Assembly: GCA_013289855.1 (NCBI GenBank)
Contig: JABCZD010000004.1
Location: 372,001-436,000 of the forward strand
Direction of reading: 5' to 3'
DNA: 64,000 nucleotides
DNA from: Acidobacteriota bacterium
Lineage (GTDB): Bacteria > Acidobacteriota > Terriglobia > Acidiferrales > UBA7541
Position numbers and translations under genes: made by a program. Each line of letters opens with the position of its first letter. Position 1 is the first letter of the stretch. Of the stretch, positions 33,742-43,662 are shown in pieces. The notes under the pieces are model-generated. The model did not search any database. It worked only from the letters and a program-made list of their open reading frames with translations, and had not been told where the DNA came from.

Positions 33742-35745
33742 ATGAAGATATTTCCTTTAATTCGAGACGAAAGCGCCCGCCGACGTTGGGTGCAAGCCGG
33801 TTTGTTGCTCATCTCTCTTGCGGTGGTTGTCTTGCTTGGGTCCACGCTCGGACCGCGATCCTATGCTGGCCCCTTATCATCTCCGGTGCTTGCGCTCGTC
33901 CTGATCGCTCTCTGTGTGGCTATCGTCCTTCACGTTCGCTTCTTAGTTCTGACACGACACGAACATCGCGAGACCGCCAATGTCCTCGACGCCACGGAGC
34001 GCGAATTCCAATCGATTTTTGATAGCACCCTCGACAGCATTTTGATCCTCGACGACAGGGGCATCTGTCTCGAAGCAAATCCAGCGGCTCTTGCCCTCCT
34101 AGGAGCACAACGCAACGAACTTGTTGGTCAGTCGATCCAGAAATTCCATACGCCGGTGAACGATTTCGAAAACACCTGGAGACGCTTCCTCGACCGCAAA
34201 GACGAACACGGCGAAGCGCAACTTATCCGCCAGGACGGCGGAGAAGTTTTCATCGAATACACCGCGAAGGCGAACTACCTACCTGGGCGGCACGTTGCCG
34301 TATTGCGCGATATTTCCTTGAGAAAGCAGGCCGAAGCCGCGCTCCGAGCCAGCGATGAACGTTTTCAACAGATGGCGGATAATATCCAAGAAATCTATTG
34401 GATGCTCGACGCTCAGACGAAACACGTCATCTACGTCAACCCGGCATATGAGACGATCACCGGCCGTTCCCTCGCGAGCCTTCGCGAGAATCCCACGTCA
34501 TATCAAGAAACGTTCCACCCGGAGGACCGTGTTCGCGTTCTTACTCGGCTCGACGAAGCCACACGGACCGGACACTTAGATGAAGAGTTTCGGATTGTTC
34601 GACCGGACCATGTCGTCCGCTGGGTTTCGGTCCGAGGATTCCCCGTGCGCGATTCGGCTGGAATTATTCGCCGCCTGGTCGGAGTTTCTCAAGATATCTC
34701 GGCACGAAAATCCGCCGAGGAACAGATGGCGAAACATCTTACGTTGGCCGAGTCCGCGTGGGCCGAAGCCGACGCATTCCGCAAAACCACGCTCGCACTC
34801 ACGCAGAACCTTAGGATGGATTGTGTTTTGGACACCTTGCTTGAGTCCTTGCTGAAACTCGTCCCGTGCGAATCCGCGCGCGTTCTGTTAGTGGAAACAG
34901 AGACGCACCTCTTTCTTGAGCGCGAGCTTCAACGCCCTGAATCAAGTCGGCACCCTCCCAAGTGCCCCAACACACTCGATGCCAAGGACAGTCGTTTTCT
35001 TATGCAAGCGCTTGTCACGAAGAACAGCGTGCTCATTTCTGACACGAACCAGGAGCCAGAATGGCCGGGCTTCAAAGGACACGCACACATGCGGTCATGG
35101 TTGTGCGTTCCGCTCGTTGCTGTGCAGCAGGTGTTAGGATTGTTGTCGCTGGGCGATACGCACGCCCATTTCTTCACGCACGAACATTTGCGCCTAGCCA
35201 AGTCGCTGGCCATTCCCGCTGCCGTGGCCATTCAAAACGCGCGGCTCTACGAACGTGCGGAAATCTATGGCACAGAGCTGGAACAGCATCTCGCGGACTT
35301 GAATGAGACAGAACAAGCGTTGCAGCAAGCGGAAAAGAGTCGCACTCTTTCCGAGGACAAATTCACAAAAGTCTTCAGGTCGAGTCCCATCGCATTTTCC
35401 ATCACAACCGTAGCGGAGGGTCGCTTCATCGATGTAAACGAAGCCTTTGAGCGCAGGTACGGCTACTCCAGCAAGGAACTCGTCGGCCGTACCGTCTTCG
35501 AAGTCAGTGTTTGGGACGATCCGGGTGAACGCGCCCAGATGCTAGGTCAGGTTCGTGCGCAGGGACAAGTCAGGAACCGCATTACGCGGTTTCGAACTCG
35601 CTCGGGTGAACTGCTTGACACAATCTATTCGGCGGACATTATCGATCTCGACGGCCAAGAGTGCCTTCTTGCGGTTTCCGAAAACCTGCCCGACCACGCG
35701 CACTCTGAAGCCTCGCGGGCCCACAAGGCCGGCATTGCCCGGTGA
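33742..35745 (+). CDS. Membrane PAS-PAS-GAF-PAS sensor without output domain, 667 aa
   Basis: Two transmembrane helices lie near residues 17-35 and 46-66. They are followed by a PAS domain (about 88-200, I-F-D-S-T-L-D-S-I-L-I-L-D), a second PAS with PAC motif (about 205-330), a GAF domain (about 355-500, with V-L-D-T-L-L-E-S-L-L-K-L-V), a coiled helix, and a third PAS (about 540-650). The protein stops without a kinase, GGDEF or other effector. Because the next gene overlaps its stop, that product may serve as the output partner. The signal is unknown. Confidence 0.8.
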   Translation: MKIFPLIRDESARRRWVQAGLLLISLAVVVLLGSTLGPRSYAGPLSSPVLALVLIALCVAIVLHVRFLVLTRHEHRETANVLDATEREFQSIFDSTLDSILILDDRGICLEANPAALALLGAQRNELVGQSIQKFHTPVNDFENTWRRFLDRKDEHGEAQLIRQDGGEVFIEYTAKANYLPGRHVAVLRDISLRKQAEAALRASDERFQQMADNIQEIYWMLDAQTKHVIYVNPAYETITGRSLASLRENPTSYQETFHPEDRVRVLTRLDEATRTGHLDEEFRIVRPDHVVRWVSVRGFPVRDSAGIIRRLVGVSQDISARKSAEEQMAKHLTLAESAWAEADAFRKTTLALTQNLRMDCVLDTLLESLLKLVPCESARVLLVETETHLFLERELQRPESSRHPPKCPNTLDAKDSRFLMQALVTKNSVLISDTNQEPEWPGFKGHAHMRSWLCVPLVAVQQVLGLLSLGDTHAHFFTHEHLRLAKSLAIPAAVAIQNARLYERAEIYGTELEQHLADLNETEQALQQAEKSRTLSEDKFTKVFRSSPIAFSITTVAEGRFIDVNEAFERRYGYSSKELVGRTVFEVSVWDDPGERAQMLGQVRAQGQVRNRITRFRTRSGELLDTIYSADIIDLDGQECLLAVSENLPDHAHSEASRAHKAGIAR

Positions 35746-36602
35746 CCTCCAGCATGTCTGATTTCGTTGACATTTTCTCCGATGCCTTCTCTGAGGCAGC
35801 TTCAAGCTCAACGGCAGGGTTTCTCGAAGAGGCCGTCAAAGAGAGCGTTGCAAAGGCCGGCTTTTCGGTTCTCTTCGCGACCGCGTCAAGCGAATTTACG
35901 AAGGCAGCGATTGAGCATATTGTTGGGCCTTTGTTGAAGACTCTTCTGAAAATTATTGATCCAACACAGAAGAAACTAGATGCCTTGTTGAACGAGCCCC
36001 TACAGACCGGTGTTGCCTTGACTCGTCAAGCTCTCGCTGTGCAAATCATCAATGAGAACGACAGTCGTCTTCGCGATCAGTTATTCCACGCAGCACTCCT
36101 AGTTTTCGAAACGGCTTATTCTTATGCAGGCAGCCGAAAAGGTCACAACGACGAGCGTGTCTACATTCGGCTCGCTCAAGCCACAATTGCCAAGGCTCTG
36201 AACGCCCCAGGCGTGGTTTTGATGTACTTGAGAGAATTCACCTCAACTCTTAAAGAGCGGCTTCAGCTTGCAAAACGGGAGGTGGCAGTAGCGCAAGAGA
36301 ATTTACAGGAGGCCAGCAACCAACAGACCCGCGAGGGTCGGGAGAAGGCCTTACAACGGCGGACAGAAATGCTTGCCGATCTTGGGCCGATGCCCGGACC
36401 GACCTCTAAGCCCTCAGCACTGGCACTTGAGCTCGGTCTAGACAGCAGGGCTTGGCATTCTTTCCGCCAGGTGATCCTTAAAGAGGCTCATGTACCCTCT
36501 GCAACCGAGATTGCAGAATTGCAGGAGCGGGTCGAATCCGCCGAAGAACGTCTATATAGGATGCAGGCCTTCACCAAGTTCTGGGGACTATCCATCGACT
36601 GA
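35742..36602 (+). CDS. Hypothetical helical protein coupled to the PAS/GAF sensor, 286 aa
   Basis: Family not recognised. The start is GTG 35742, overlapping the sensor stop by four bases (GTGA); ATG 35754 is an alternative. The first 75 residues are Ser/Ala/Phe-rich and amphipathic, with a hydrophobic stretch near 62-80 (I-V-G-P-L-L-K-T-L-L-K-I-I). Residues 165-215 and 255-275 have coiled-coil character. No enzyme motif was seen. Translational coupling suggests it works with the sensor. Confidence 0.55.
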   Translation: MTSSMSDFVDIFSDAFSEAASSSTAGFLEEAVKESVAKAGFSVLFATASSEFTKAAIEHIVGPLLKTLLKIIDPTQKKLDALLNEPLQTGVALTRQALAVQIINENDSRLRDQLFHAALLVFETAYSYAGSRKGHNDERVYIRLAQATIAKALNAPGVVLMYLREFTSTLKERLQLAKREVAVAQENLQEASNQQTREGREKALQRRTEMLADLGPMPGPTSKPSALALELGLDSRAWHSFRQVILKEAHVPSATEIAELQERVESAEERLYRMQAFTKFWGLSID

Positions 36603-37012
36603 CGGATGCGCATTCCATCGGTGATTTCCGGCACTCATTCCTTTCCGATTCAAATGCTCCGGAGGACGCTTCCGAAACAACAGACCGCTTCCTTCTGGCA
36701 GCGTAGCAGACTTGGCTCCGACTTCTTGCGGTGGGCCTTTTTTTGGTGGCCGCCACTCCGACCGAATCGCACAAACCTTCCACAACACCCGCGTGACGTA
36801 GCAGGATTCATCCATTGCACGCGGGCCCGGCTTTCCGACCACACGTGCGAGGGATTCGACTCTGCTCGAAGAACGTCAGGGCACGCCTCCCGAAAACGCC
36901 AGGCGTTGTCCCCCGGCCGGCGTGAAATCAGAACCATGTCCGAAAACTAACAACAGGGCCATTCCCTTTTTCTAGCGCGGGCAGGGAACAACCTGAGACG
37001 CCGGAGCATCCC
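36603..37012. other. Gene-free interval before sigma-like regulator
   Basis: About 400 bases with only short frames of non-coding composition on both strands. A GGCC-rich segment around 36735-36760 (GGGCC, a T-run, then GTGGCC) could fold weakly. No promoter could be assigned. Confidence 0.3.
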
Positions 37013-37819
37013 ATGATGACCGCGTCATACTGCGACTGTCTCATCTGCCGGTTGGAAGCCAGCATCATCGCTGAACTCAGCGATGACCGGAGCCGCGAAG
37101 AGTTTCGGTTCTTTGCTGTTTCAAGCCCGATATTAGCTGCGTTTCCGTCTCCTTCCGAACTCATCCAAAAACTTCGCGACCACGACAATCATGATCAGAA
37201 CTCCTCTTCCGATGAAATCCTTCGCGAACTCCTGGGACGCGGCAGCGACACTTTATTCCAACCGATGTGGCAGCGCCTTCTGCTGCTGGTCTTTGTTCCG
37301 ACCGTTCATCGCACCACGAGCCAGGTCACCAGCACGTTTCCTTCACTGACCCGCGATGACACGGCCCAACACCTCTTTGCCGTCCTTCTCGAATTCCTTC
37401 ATTCCAAAGAACTGCATTCCCGCCACTCTCACCTTGGGTTTACCATCGCACGAAAGATACGCCGGAGCGCTTTCCGGTGGGCGATTCGCGAATCGCACAG
37501 ATCTTTGAGCGATGAAACGAACGGAACGGCGACCGCGGTTCTTGAAACGAATGTCAGCGACGGCGATTCCCACACGAATATCTTGCTCCAACAGTTTCTC
37601 GACAATTGTCAGCGCAGAGGATGGCTTTCCCACGAAGAACGGGAGCTACTGACCCAGTTCAAACTTGAAGGCATCTCCTGCCCGGAGCTCGCACGGCGCA
37701 GCGGGCATTCTGTCGTGGCGATTCGGCACCGCATCCAGCGCCTGCTCGATCGGCTCCGCCGCATTGCCCAGATATCGGACAACGGAACTCCCGAACAACT
37801 CAATCTCTTTCTTCCGTGA
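37013..37819 (+). CDS. Sigma-70-like / HTH regulatory protein, 268 aa
   Basis: The C-terminal 90 residues resemble sigma region 4: S-H-E-E-R-E-L-L-T-Q-F-K-L-E-G-I-S-C-P-E-L-A-R-R-S-G-H-S-V-V-A-I-R-H-R-I. The central part (about 85-175) has a helical segment that may correspond to region 2. The N-terminal 80 residues include Cys8, Cys10 and Cys12 with His/Asp-rich stretches and are unassigned. It sits alone upstream of the type IV secretion operon in the same orientation, so it is a candidate activator of conjugation genes. The start could also be ATG 37016. Confidence 0.55.
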   Translation: MMTASYCDCLICRLEASIIAELSDDRSREEFRFFAVSSPILAAFPSPSELIQKLRDHDNHDQNSSSDEILRELLGRGSDTLFQPMWQRLLLLVFVPTVHRTTSQVTSTFPSLTRDDTAQHLFAVLLEFLHSKELHSRHSHLGFTIARKIRRSAFRWAIRESHRSLSDETNGTATAVLETNVSDGDSHTNILLQQFLDNCQRRGWLSHEERELLTQFKLEGISCPELARRSGHSVVAIRHRIQRLLDRLRRIAQISDNGTPEQLNLFLP

Positions 37820-38228
37820 ATCGCATCGCTTTGACAGTGAGCTGCCCAACAGCTTGTAAGCATTCCTTGCAACAACGTACCAATACAAAAATATTTCACT
37901 AGTACCCGGTCTGTTTTCATTTTCGTTGGCTGATAAGTATAGAGAGGGGAGTTCTCGCCGGTTAACTCCTGCGGACAGGGCGCAACCGATTCCTTCGGTG
38001 TTTCGCTCTGTGTCGCGAACGGCCCGCTAAAGGGACGGACGCGATTGTGGGACAACGCTGTACTCGGAGCGAACGCTCCAAGTGTGCCTGGACGGGGGAA
38101 GTCCAGCACCCGACTTATACAGCCGTCTCATCAATCGCCATCCGCTTCCTGCCTGCGGCCGAAGTCAGCGGGAACTCCCTCTCATCGGCCCATTTCGAAA
38201 AATCGGAAGACACAGGGAGAGCCCGAAC
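37820..38228 (+). other. Leader/promoter interval of the conjugation operon
   Basis: About 400 bases without a gene before the first T4SS gene. A TTGACA hexamer at about 37831-37836 with TTGTAA 17 bases downstream is a possible promoter, and GATAAGTATAGAG near 37931 includes a TATAGA box. A stretch of alternating short inverted repeats (GGAGCGAACGCTCC near 38068) suggests a regulatory site. None is certain. Confidence 0.35.
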
Positions 38229-38546
38229 ATGAAGCATTTTCTCTGCAAGTATGCGCGCAGCTCATGGCTGCGCTCACCTCTCGTTACCCTCGGTTTCACA
38301 CTGCTTCTCGCCGCTCCAGTTTTCGCCCAAGGGACTTCCCCATGGGAAAACGCTGTCAACGTCTTGATGACGGCCTTTACCAGCACCATCGCTCGCGGCC
38401 TCTCGCTCGTTGCCATCGTCGTGGCCGGCCTCACGTTCGCCTTCGGGGAAGGCGGCTCGAAGCGTGTGCTTGCCGGCGTGCTCTTTGGCGTCGGCATGGC
38501 CATCGCGGCCGTGAATTTTCTCGCGTGGCTTTTTCCAGGCAACTGA
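38229..38546 (+). CDS. VirB2/TrbC-type conjugative pilin, 105 aa
   Basis: A signal peptide of about 33 residues ends A-P-V-F-A-Q. Two hydrophobic helices follow (about 48-67 and 80-100) separated by a short basic loop (G-E-G-G-S-K-R), the VirB2/TrbC layout. It should form the conjugative pilus. ATG 38229 is used; the frame upstream lacks coding character. It is the first gene of the T4SS operon. Confidence 0.85.
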   Translation: MKHFLCKYARSSWLRSPLVTLGFTLLLAAPVFAQGTSPWENAVNVLMTAFTSTIARGLSLVAIVVAGLTFAFGEGGSKRVLAGVLFGVGMAIAAVNFLAWLFPGN

Positions 38547-38573
38547 TTCACGCAACTCCCAGGAGAGAAGCAC

Positions 38574-38879
38574 ATGGCGGAACCCAGACGAATCAACAGG
38601 GTGCATCGGTCGCTTTCCCGGCCACTCACCGTCCTTGGGGCCGAGCGGAAACTCTTTTTCTTTGCCATGTGCCTTGGCGCCGCCACGTTCAACCTACTCA
38701 ACAGCTTGTTCGGCGGGTTGCTGATGTTTCTGTTGCTCTACTTCCTGGCCCGCTGGGCCACTCAAACCGATCCGCAGATTCTGCGATTCCTGCTCACGGC
38801 CGCCAGACTACGCGCGGAATATGACCCGATGAAATTCAGCCCCGTTGCGATCCGAAGGGACAGCCATGCTCAGGCTTAG
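38574..38879 (+). CDS. VirB3/TrbD-type T4SS protein, 101 aa
   Basis: A short inner-membrane protein with hydrophobic segments near 26-45 and 46-62 and the V-H-R-S-L-x-R-P start seen in VirB3/TrbD (here preceded by a basic tail). GAGAG precedes ATG 38574. Its 3' end overlaps the VirB4 start by 14 bases; in many systems VirB3 and VirB4 are even fused. Confidence 0.85.
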   Translation: MAEPRRINRVHRSLSRPLTVLGAERKLFFFAMCLGAATFNLLNSLFGGLLMFLLLYFLARWATQTDPQILRFLLTAARLRAEYDPMKFSPVAIRRDSHAQA

Positions 38880-41313
38880 CCGAATCTTCAAGAACTACAA
38901 CGAGACCGGCTCCCTCAGCGAGCAGATCAATCTGTACGGCTTCATCGGTCCGCACACGTTTCTCACCAAGACAGGTGAGGTGGGCGTCATTCTCGAAGTT
39001 CGCGGTGTGGACTACGAATGCCTTGACGGCGCATCGACTGACGCCTTCACCAAGCGCCTCGAATCGGCCTTGAAGTTGTTCGACGAAAACTATCGCCTCT
39101 ACCAATACCTCTTCAAGCGCAACAACGAAACCATTCCCTACAAGCTCTACGACAATCCGATTGTTGATGCCGCGATCAAAAATCGCATCGCGTACCTCGG
39201 TAGCAAAGCCGACACGCTCTTTTCCCTGTCGGTGTATTACGTCGTGCTGTTCCAGGGGTTTCAGGCTTCCGACAAGCTCGGAAGCGCACTCGCCGACTTT
39301 CCCAACAATCCGAAGAAAGCCCTTTCCGATCTGAGGGCGCATTTTTCGGGTCAAAAGCGCACCGTCGTCCTTGGGCAGCATGTCAGCAATGCTCAGGCAG
39401 CGCTGCTTCAGAAAGCCCGTAGCTTCATCCTTCAGGTCAGCGACTTCCTCTCCGTGCGGATGCTCGACAAGCACGAAGCCTTCCCCGTTCTAAAGAGAAC
39501 GCTCAACTTTCATCCCGACAAACTCGCATTTGCCAAACTGAAATACGACACCTTCCTCGATTATTACCTGCCGGAGTCTCCGCTCGAATGCCATCGCGGA
39601 TATCTGCGCGTGGACGACTACTACGTCAAAGTTTTGACGCTTAAGGAGCCTTCCGCGCAGAGCTTTCCCCTTATCTTCAAACGCCTGCTCGAAGTGGAAG
39701 CGAATTATTACGTCGTCACGGAGTGGAAAAAAGAAGATTCCGGCAAGATGCGCCGGGTCATCCAGGCCAAGCGCCGCCATTTTCACAACACGAAGCGTTC
39801 GTTCGCGAGCCAAGTCAGCCTCAACGAGGGTCCGACACAAGACGTGCTCCTCGACGATTCCAAGGAATCCCAGGTACGGGAACTGGGTGAAGGCATCAAG
39901 GAAATCGAGCTGCACGGGAACTACTTCGGCCAGTTCTCGCTCACCGTCGTGATTTACGACCTCGACTCGGCCAAGGTAGACCGCGCGTGCGCCGACTTCT
40001 ACAAAGTGTTCAGCGTCCACGACGCCCAGCTTTACGAAGAAAAATACAACCTGTTGAACGCTTTCCTCGCAGCGGTGCCCGGCAACCATGTCTTCAACTT
40101 GCGCTTCCTGTATCTGCTCAACACGAACTATGCGGATTTCTCGTTTCTCTTCACCCTTCACCGTGGCGAGCCTCTGAATAGTCATCTCCGGCAGGAGTAT
40201 CTCGCGGTCCTGGAAACCAACCACCACACCCCGTACTTCCTAAACCTCCATTACCGCGATGTCGCCCACACCATGATTCTCGGGAGAACGGGCGCGGGGA
40301 AGTCGTTCCTTTTGAATTTCCTGATCACCAATCTTCAGAAATACGACCCCCACACGTTCATCTTCGATCTCGGCGGAAGTTTTGAAAGCCTCACGCAGCT
40401 TTTCGGCGGCTCGTATGTTCGCGTGGGCCTGGAATCCGAGGGCTTCAAAATCAACCCGTTTTCATTGCCGCCGACGAAGGAAAATCTCGATTTTCTCGCT
40501 CTCTTTCTGAAAGTGTTGATTCAGGGGCAGAGGGCGGGCGAACTCGACCCGGCCACCGAACGGGAACTTTTCCACCAGGTCGAAAACCTTTATGCGGTGG
40601 ACCCGCCGCTGCGCACGCTGGGCGTGCTGACGAATACCCTCGGGCACGACGTTGCAAGCCGCCTCTCCAAATGGACCCGCGGCGGTCAGTTCGGCTTCCT
40701 CTTCGACAATGCGGAGGACACCATTTCGTTCTCCCGCTTTCAGTGCTTCGACTTCCAGCGCATGAGCCAATACCCCGAACTATTGGAGCCGTTGCTCTTC
40801 TACATCCTGCATCGAGCCAACGCCGTCATCGCCGACCGTCAGATTACTTCCGTTTTCAAAGCGTTCTTCATCGACGAAGCGTGGGTGTTTTTGAAGAACC
40901 CGGCCATTCAGCGATACGTGGTCGAGGCCCTCAAGACCTGGCGCAAACACAACGCCGCCATAATCCTCTCGACGCAATCCCTTGACGAGCTGAAGCGCTC
41001 GGACATCCTCGACGTAATCATCGAAAGCTGCGCGACCAAAATCTTCCTCGCGAACCCCGACATGGACCGCGACCTCTACCGTCGCCAGTTTCACCTCAAC
41101 GACAACGAAGTCGACCTCATCGCGGGGCTCATCCCCAAACAGCAATTCCTGATTAAGACGCCGGAACTGGCGAAGATCGTGAATCTCACCGTCGATGCCA
41201 AGAGCTATTGGCTCTACACCAACGACCCGTACGACAACAAAAAACGGAAACAAGCCTTTGAACAGTACGGATTCGAAAAAGGCCTCGAAATCCTGGCGGG
41301 AGCGCAACCGTGA
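38866..41313 (+). CDS. VirB4/TrbE T4SS ATPase, 815 aa
   Basis: The Walker A motif G473-R-T-G-A-G-K-S and Walker B A-F-F-I-D-E-A-W, followed by S-T-Q-S-L-D-E-L, identify the VirB4/TrbE family. Length is typical. The N-terminal half carries the family's C-A-G-X-like region with the L-Y-E-E-K-Y segment. It powers pilus biogenesis and substrate transfer at the inner membrane. ATG 38866 is used; its stop overlaps the start of the next small membrane gene (GTGA). Confidence 0.93.
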   Translation: MLRLSRIFKNYNETGSLSEQINLYGFIGPHTFLTKTGEVGVILEVRGVDYECLDGASTDAFTKRLESALKLFDENYRLYQYLFKRNNETIPYKLYDNPIVDAAIKNRIAYLGSKADTLFSLSVYYVVLFQGFQASDKLGSALADFPNNPKKALSDLRAHFSGQKRTVVLGQHVSNAQAALLQKARSFILQVSDFLSVRMLDKHEAFPVLKRTLNFHPDKLAFAKLKYDTFLDYYLPESPLECHRGYLRVDDYYVKVLTLKEPSAQSFPLIFKRLLEVEANYYVVTEWKKEDSGKMRRVIQAKRRHFHNTKRSFASQVSLNEGPTQDVLLDDSKESQVRELGEGIKEIELHGNYFGQFSLTVVIYDLDSAKVDRACADFYKVFSVHDAQLYEEKYNLLNAFLAAVPGNHVFNLRFLYLLNTNYADFSFLFTLHRGEPLNSHLRQEYLAVLETNHHTPYFLNLHYRDVAHTMILGRTGAGKSFLLNFLITNLQKYDPHTFIFDLGGSFESLTQLFGGSYVRVGLESEGFKINPFSLPPTKENLDFLALFLKVLIQGQRAGELDPATERELFHQVENLYAVDPPLRTLGVLTNTLGHDVASRLSKWTRGGQFGFLFDNAEDTISFSRFQCFDFQRMSQYPELLEPLLFYILHRANAVIADRQITSVFKAFFIDEAWVFLKNPAIQRYVVEALKTWRKHNAAIILSTQSLDELKRSDILDVIIESCATKIFLANPDMDRDLYRRQFHLNDNEVDLIAGLIPKQQFLIKTPELAKIVNLTVDAKSYWLYTNDPYDNKKRKQAFEQYGFEKGLEILAGAQP

Positions 41314-41498
41314 TTCCTTTCTACCGTCTCTTCGAGGAAGCCGTTGTCCGTGATCCGCTGTACCTGTTCATGCCCCTCCTTGTGTGCGGAATCTTCACGG
41401 TGTTCGTGCTTGTCGTGCAGTGGTTTGTCGGACTCCGTTCCGATTGCGACCAAAGCTTCGAGCAATACCAATCCATTTCAAAAGGAGCACCTCGATGA
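41310..41498 (+). CDS. Small membrane protein between TrbE and TrbG, 62 aa
   Basis: Start GTG 41310 overlaps the VirB4 stop (GTGA), and its stop overlaps the next start (ATGA), so it is embedded in the coupled operon and very likely translated. One transmembrane helix spans about residues 18-41. The tail is polar. No family recognised; it occupies the place of small entry-exclusion or VirB7-like proteins but lacks a lipobox. Confidence 0.65.
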   Translation: MIPFYRLFEEAVVRDPLYLFMPLLVCGIFTVFVLVVQWFVGLRSDCDQSFEQYQSISKGAPR

Positions 41499-42349
41499 AA
41501 CAAATGTTCCACATCCAGTGGCACGGCCTTTTCCTTCGCGTCTTCGCCATCGTTGTTCTAGGAGCAGCTGCGTTCCACGCTTCGCCTGCGCACGCCGCGA
41601 CCGAAGCCGCGGCTCGTGTCGTGAAGTATTCGAAGGAAGACATCGTTCCTGTTCTCGCCAAGCTCCGCTTTTCGACTCTCATCGTTCTGCCGGAGGACGA
41701 AGAAATCCTCGATTTCACCACTGGCGATAAGGAATTCTGGGTCATCAATGGCGCGCACAACCTCTGCTACGTCCACCCGGCTCAGGTAGGCATCCGCAGC
41801 AATTTGAATCTGATCACCGCCAGTGGACACGTGTATTCGTTCCTGCTCACCGAAATCAGCAACCAGCCGAACGTCGAGCCGGATCTCAAAATCTTCGTCG
41901 AGCCGAAAGAAGGCTCGGGCTTCGCGGCCAGCGCAGGACTGCGCGGCTATGTGAGGGCAGGCGAGGCGGAAGCCTACAAGAAGGAACTCGAAACGCTCCG
42001 CTCCCAAACCGTCGAACAGATACACGCGGCGCAAGCCCAGTCCGCCGAGCAGCTGAACCATTTCCGATCAGGCTACGCAACAAAACTCCAATTCGATTAT
42101 CTCCTCGACCCGAAGGCGTCGCGGGAACCGTTCCTGGTTTCTGTGATTTACCACGACGATTCGTTCACCTACATCAAGTGCGGGGCGCGGGAAAAACCAG
42201 CTCTCTATGAAATCAAAGACGGCAAGCCGAACTTGATTTCTTTCCAGTTCGAAAACGGCGTGTACATCGCGCCCAAGATCATCGACTTGGGCTACCTCGC
42301 CATCGGCAAAAAGAAGGTGCCCTTTGCCCGCCGCGTTGCCGCGAACTGA
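41495..42349 (+). CDS. VirB9/TrbG-type T4SS outer-membrane channel protein, 284 aa
   Basis: A signal peptide (about 1-34, ending A-H-A) is followed by a beta-rich N-terminal domain with I-V-L-P-E-D-E and W-V-I-N-G, and a C-terminal V-Y-I-A-P-K-I-I-D-L-G-Y segment that fits the VirB9/TrbG C-terminal domain. Residues 160-190 contain a short coiled stretch. It should form the outer core channel with VirB10. AAAAGGAG precedes ATG 41495. Confidence 0.85.
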   Translation: MKQMFHIQWHGLFLRVFAIVVLGAAAFHASPAHAATEAAARVVKYSKEDIVPVLAKLRFSTLIVLPEDEEILDFTTGDKEFWVINGAHNLCYVHPAQVGIRSNLNLITASGHVYSFLLTEISNQPNVEPDLKIFVEPKEGSGFAASAGLRGYVRAGEAEAYKKELETLRSQTVEQIHAAQAQSAEQLNHFRSGYATKLQFDYLLDPKASREPFLVSVIYHDDSFTYIKCGAREKPALYEIKDGKPNLISFQFENGVYIAPKIIDLGYLAIGKKKVPFARRVAAN

Positions 42350-42358
42350 GGAACAACC

Positions 42359-43639
42359 ATGAGCCAGCCGACGCAACCCGCGCAAGTGCAGGAAAAAACC
42401 CCGAAACCGCAAGGGCTTCTGCCGAAGAACGTCCAGTCCTGGCTTCTCATCGGACTGGCATTCCTCATGGTCGCCATCATGTGGCTGACGGGGGGCAAAA
42501 AACCGCCGACTCCGACGAAGACGGCCTCGTCCACAGCTCCAGTCCCGGCGCCGCTCGAAGTCAACGAAACCAAGATCGGCGAGTTGCAAAGCCGCATCGA
42601 GCAAATGCAGCGCGATGAACAGGCTGCTCAGAGCGCTCTTACGCAGCAGACTCGCTTGCTTGGCGGCACTCCCCAAGATCCGCAGCAAGCCCAGCAGCAG
42701 AGTGCAGCCGGTAACCCGCCCGACCAGCGAGCGGAGGACCCCATTCAGGCGGAGCGGAAGCGGCGTGCCTACGTGTCGCTGTTTGCCTCGAATGTAGCTT
42801 TGACCTACCGCAAGACTCCATCAACTTCGCCAACCGTGCCGACACCTGAGGCCGAGACCTCTCCTTCAGCTGCGAGCCTCGTTCCCGTGGGGCCCGACGC
42901 CCCGCAGGTCACCCAACTCTTGAAGCAAATGGAAGCGAATCCGCCTTCGCCTGAGCCAACGCGAAAAGATTCCCCGGAACCAACCCATGATCGGAAGGAG
43001 GAAGCCAGAAACCCTGCCGTCGTGTCGGCCATCTCCGCCAATGCGGCGGCAGGAAAAACCTACGTCCTGTTTGAAGGAACCATCCTTGAAACCGTTCTCA
43101 TCAACCGCCTCGACGGGGGCTTTGCGGGCCCCGCCGAGTGCCTCCTCTCAACCGATGTCTACTCCAACGACCGCCAACACCTGCTGATACCCGCAGGCTC
43201 GAAACTTCTTGGCGAAACCAAGAAGGTGGATGCCCTCGGCCAGACACGTCTGGCCGTCGTCTTCCATCGCGTGGTCATGCCGGACGGGTATTCCGTCAGC
43301 CTCGATCAATTCAAGGGACTAAACCAAATCGGCGACACCGGGTTGCGGGATCAGGTCAACAACCACTACCTCCGCATCTTCGGAGTGTCGCTCGCGGTCG
43401 GTGCTCTGGGAGCCGTCGCCGAAGCCGGAACGGCGGGCTCACTCAACGCCTCCAGCTCGGACCTCATGCGCCAGGGATTCGCGCAAAGCACCGCGCAGTC
43501 TTCGGCGCAAATCCTGGACAAGTTCCTCAACATCATGCCCACGGTGACCATCCGGGAAGGCCACCGGGTCAAAGTCTATCTCTCGGGCGATCTCGCGTTG
43601 CCCGACTACAACAACCACAAAATCCCTTCCGATTTCTGA
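42359..43639 (+). CDS. VirB10/TrbI-type T4SS scaffold protein, 426 aa
   Basis: One inner-membrane helix near 28-43 follows a cytoplasmic Pro/Gln-rich tail. A periplasmic coiled and Pro-rich linker (about 65-215) leads to the conserved C-terminal beta-barrel domain (V-L-F-E-G-T-I-L-E-T-V-L-I-N-R-L-D-G, L-I-P-A-G-S-K-L-L-G-E, M-P-D-G-Y-S). This is the VirB10/TrbI envelope-spanning scaffold. The segment near 90-215 is low-complexity and likely variable. Confidence 0.93.
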   Translation: MSQPTQPAQVQEKTPKPQGLLPKNVQSWLLIGLAFLMVAIMWLTGGKKPPTPTKTASSTAPVPAPLEVNETKIGELQSRIEQMQRDEQAAQSALTQQTRLLGGTPQDPQQAQQQSAAGNPPDQRAEDPIQAERKRRAYVSLFASNVALTYRKTPSTSPTVPTPEAETSPSAASLVPVGPDAPQVTQLLKQMEANPPSPEPTRKDSPEPTHDRKEEARNPAVVSAISANAAAGKTYVLFEGTILETVLINRLDGGFAGPAECLLSTDVYSNDRQHLLIPAGSKLLGETKKVDALGQTRLAVVFHRVVMPDGYSVSLDQFKGLNQIGDTGLRDQVNNHYLRIFGVSLAVGALGAVAEAGTAGSLNASSSDLMRQGFAQSTAQSSAQILDKFLNIMPTVTIREGHRVKVYLSGDLALPDYNNHKIPSDF

Positions 43640-43662
43640 AGGCAAAAAAGGAGAGCGGTCCG

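Noticed and set aside
36606..36950. 114-codon frame in the gap before the sigma-like gene
   Set aside because: Non-coding composition (Arg/Pro/Trp rich), no ribosome-binding site.
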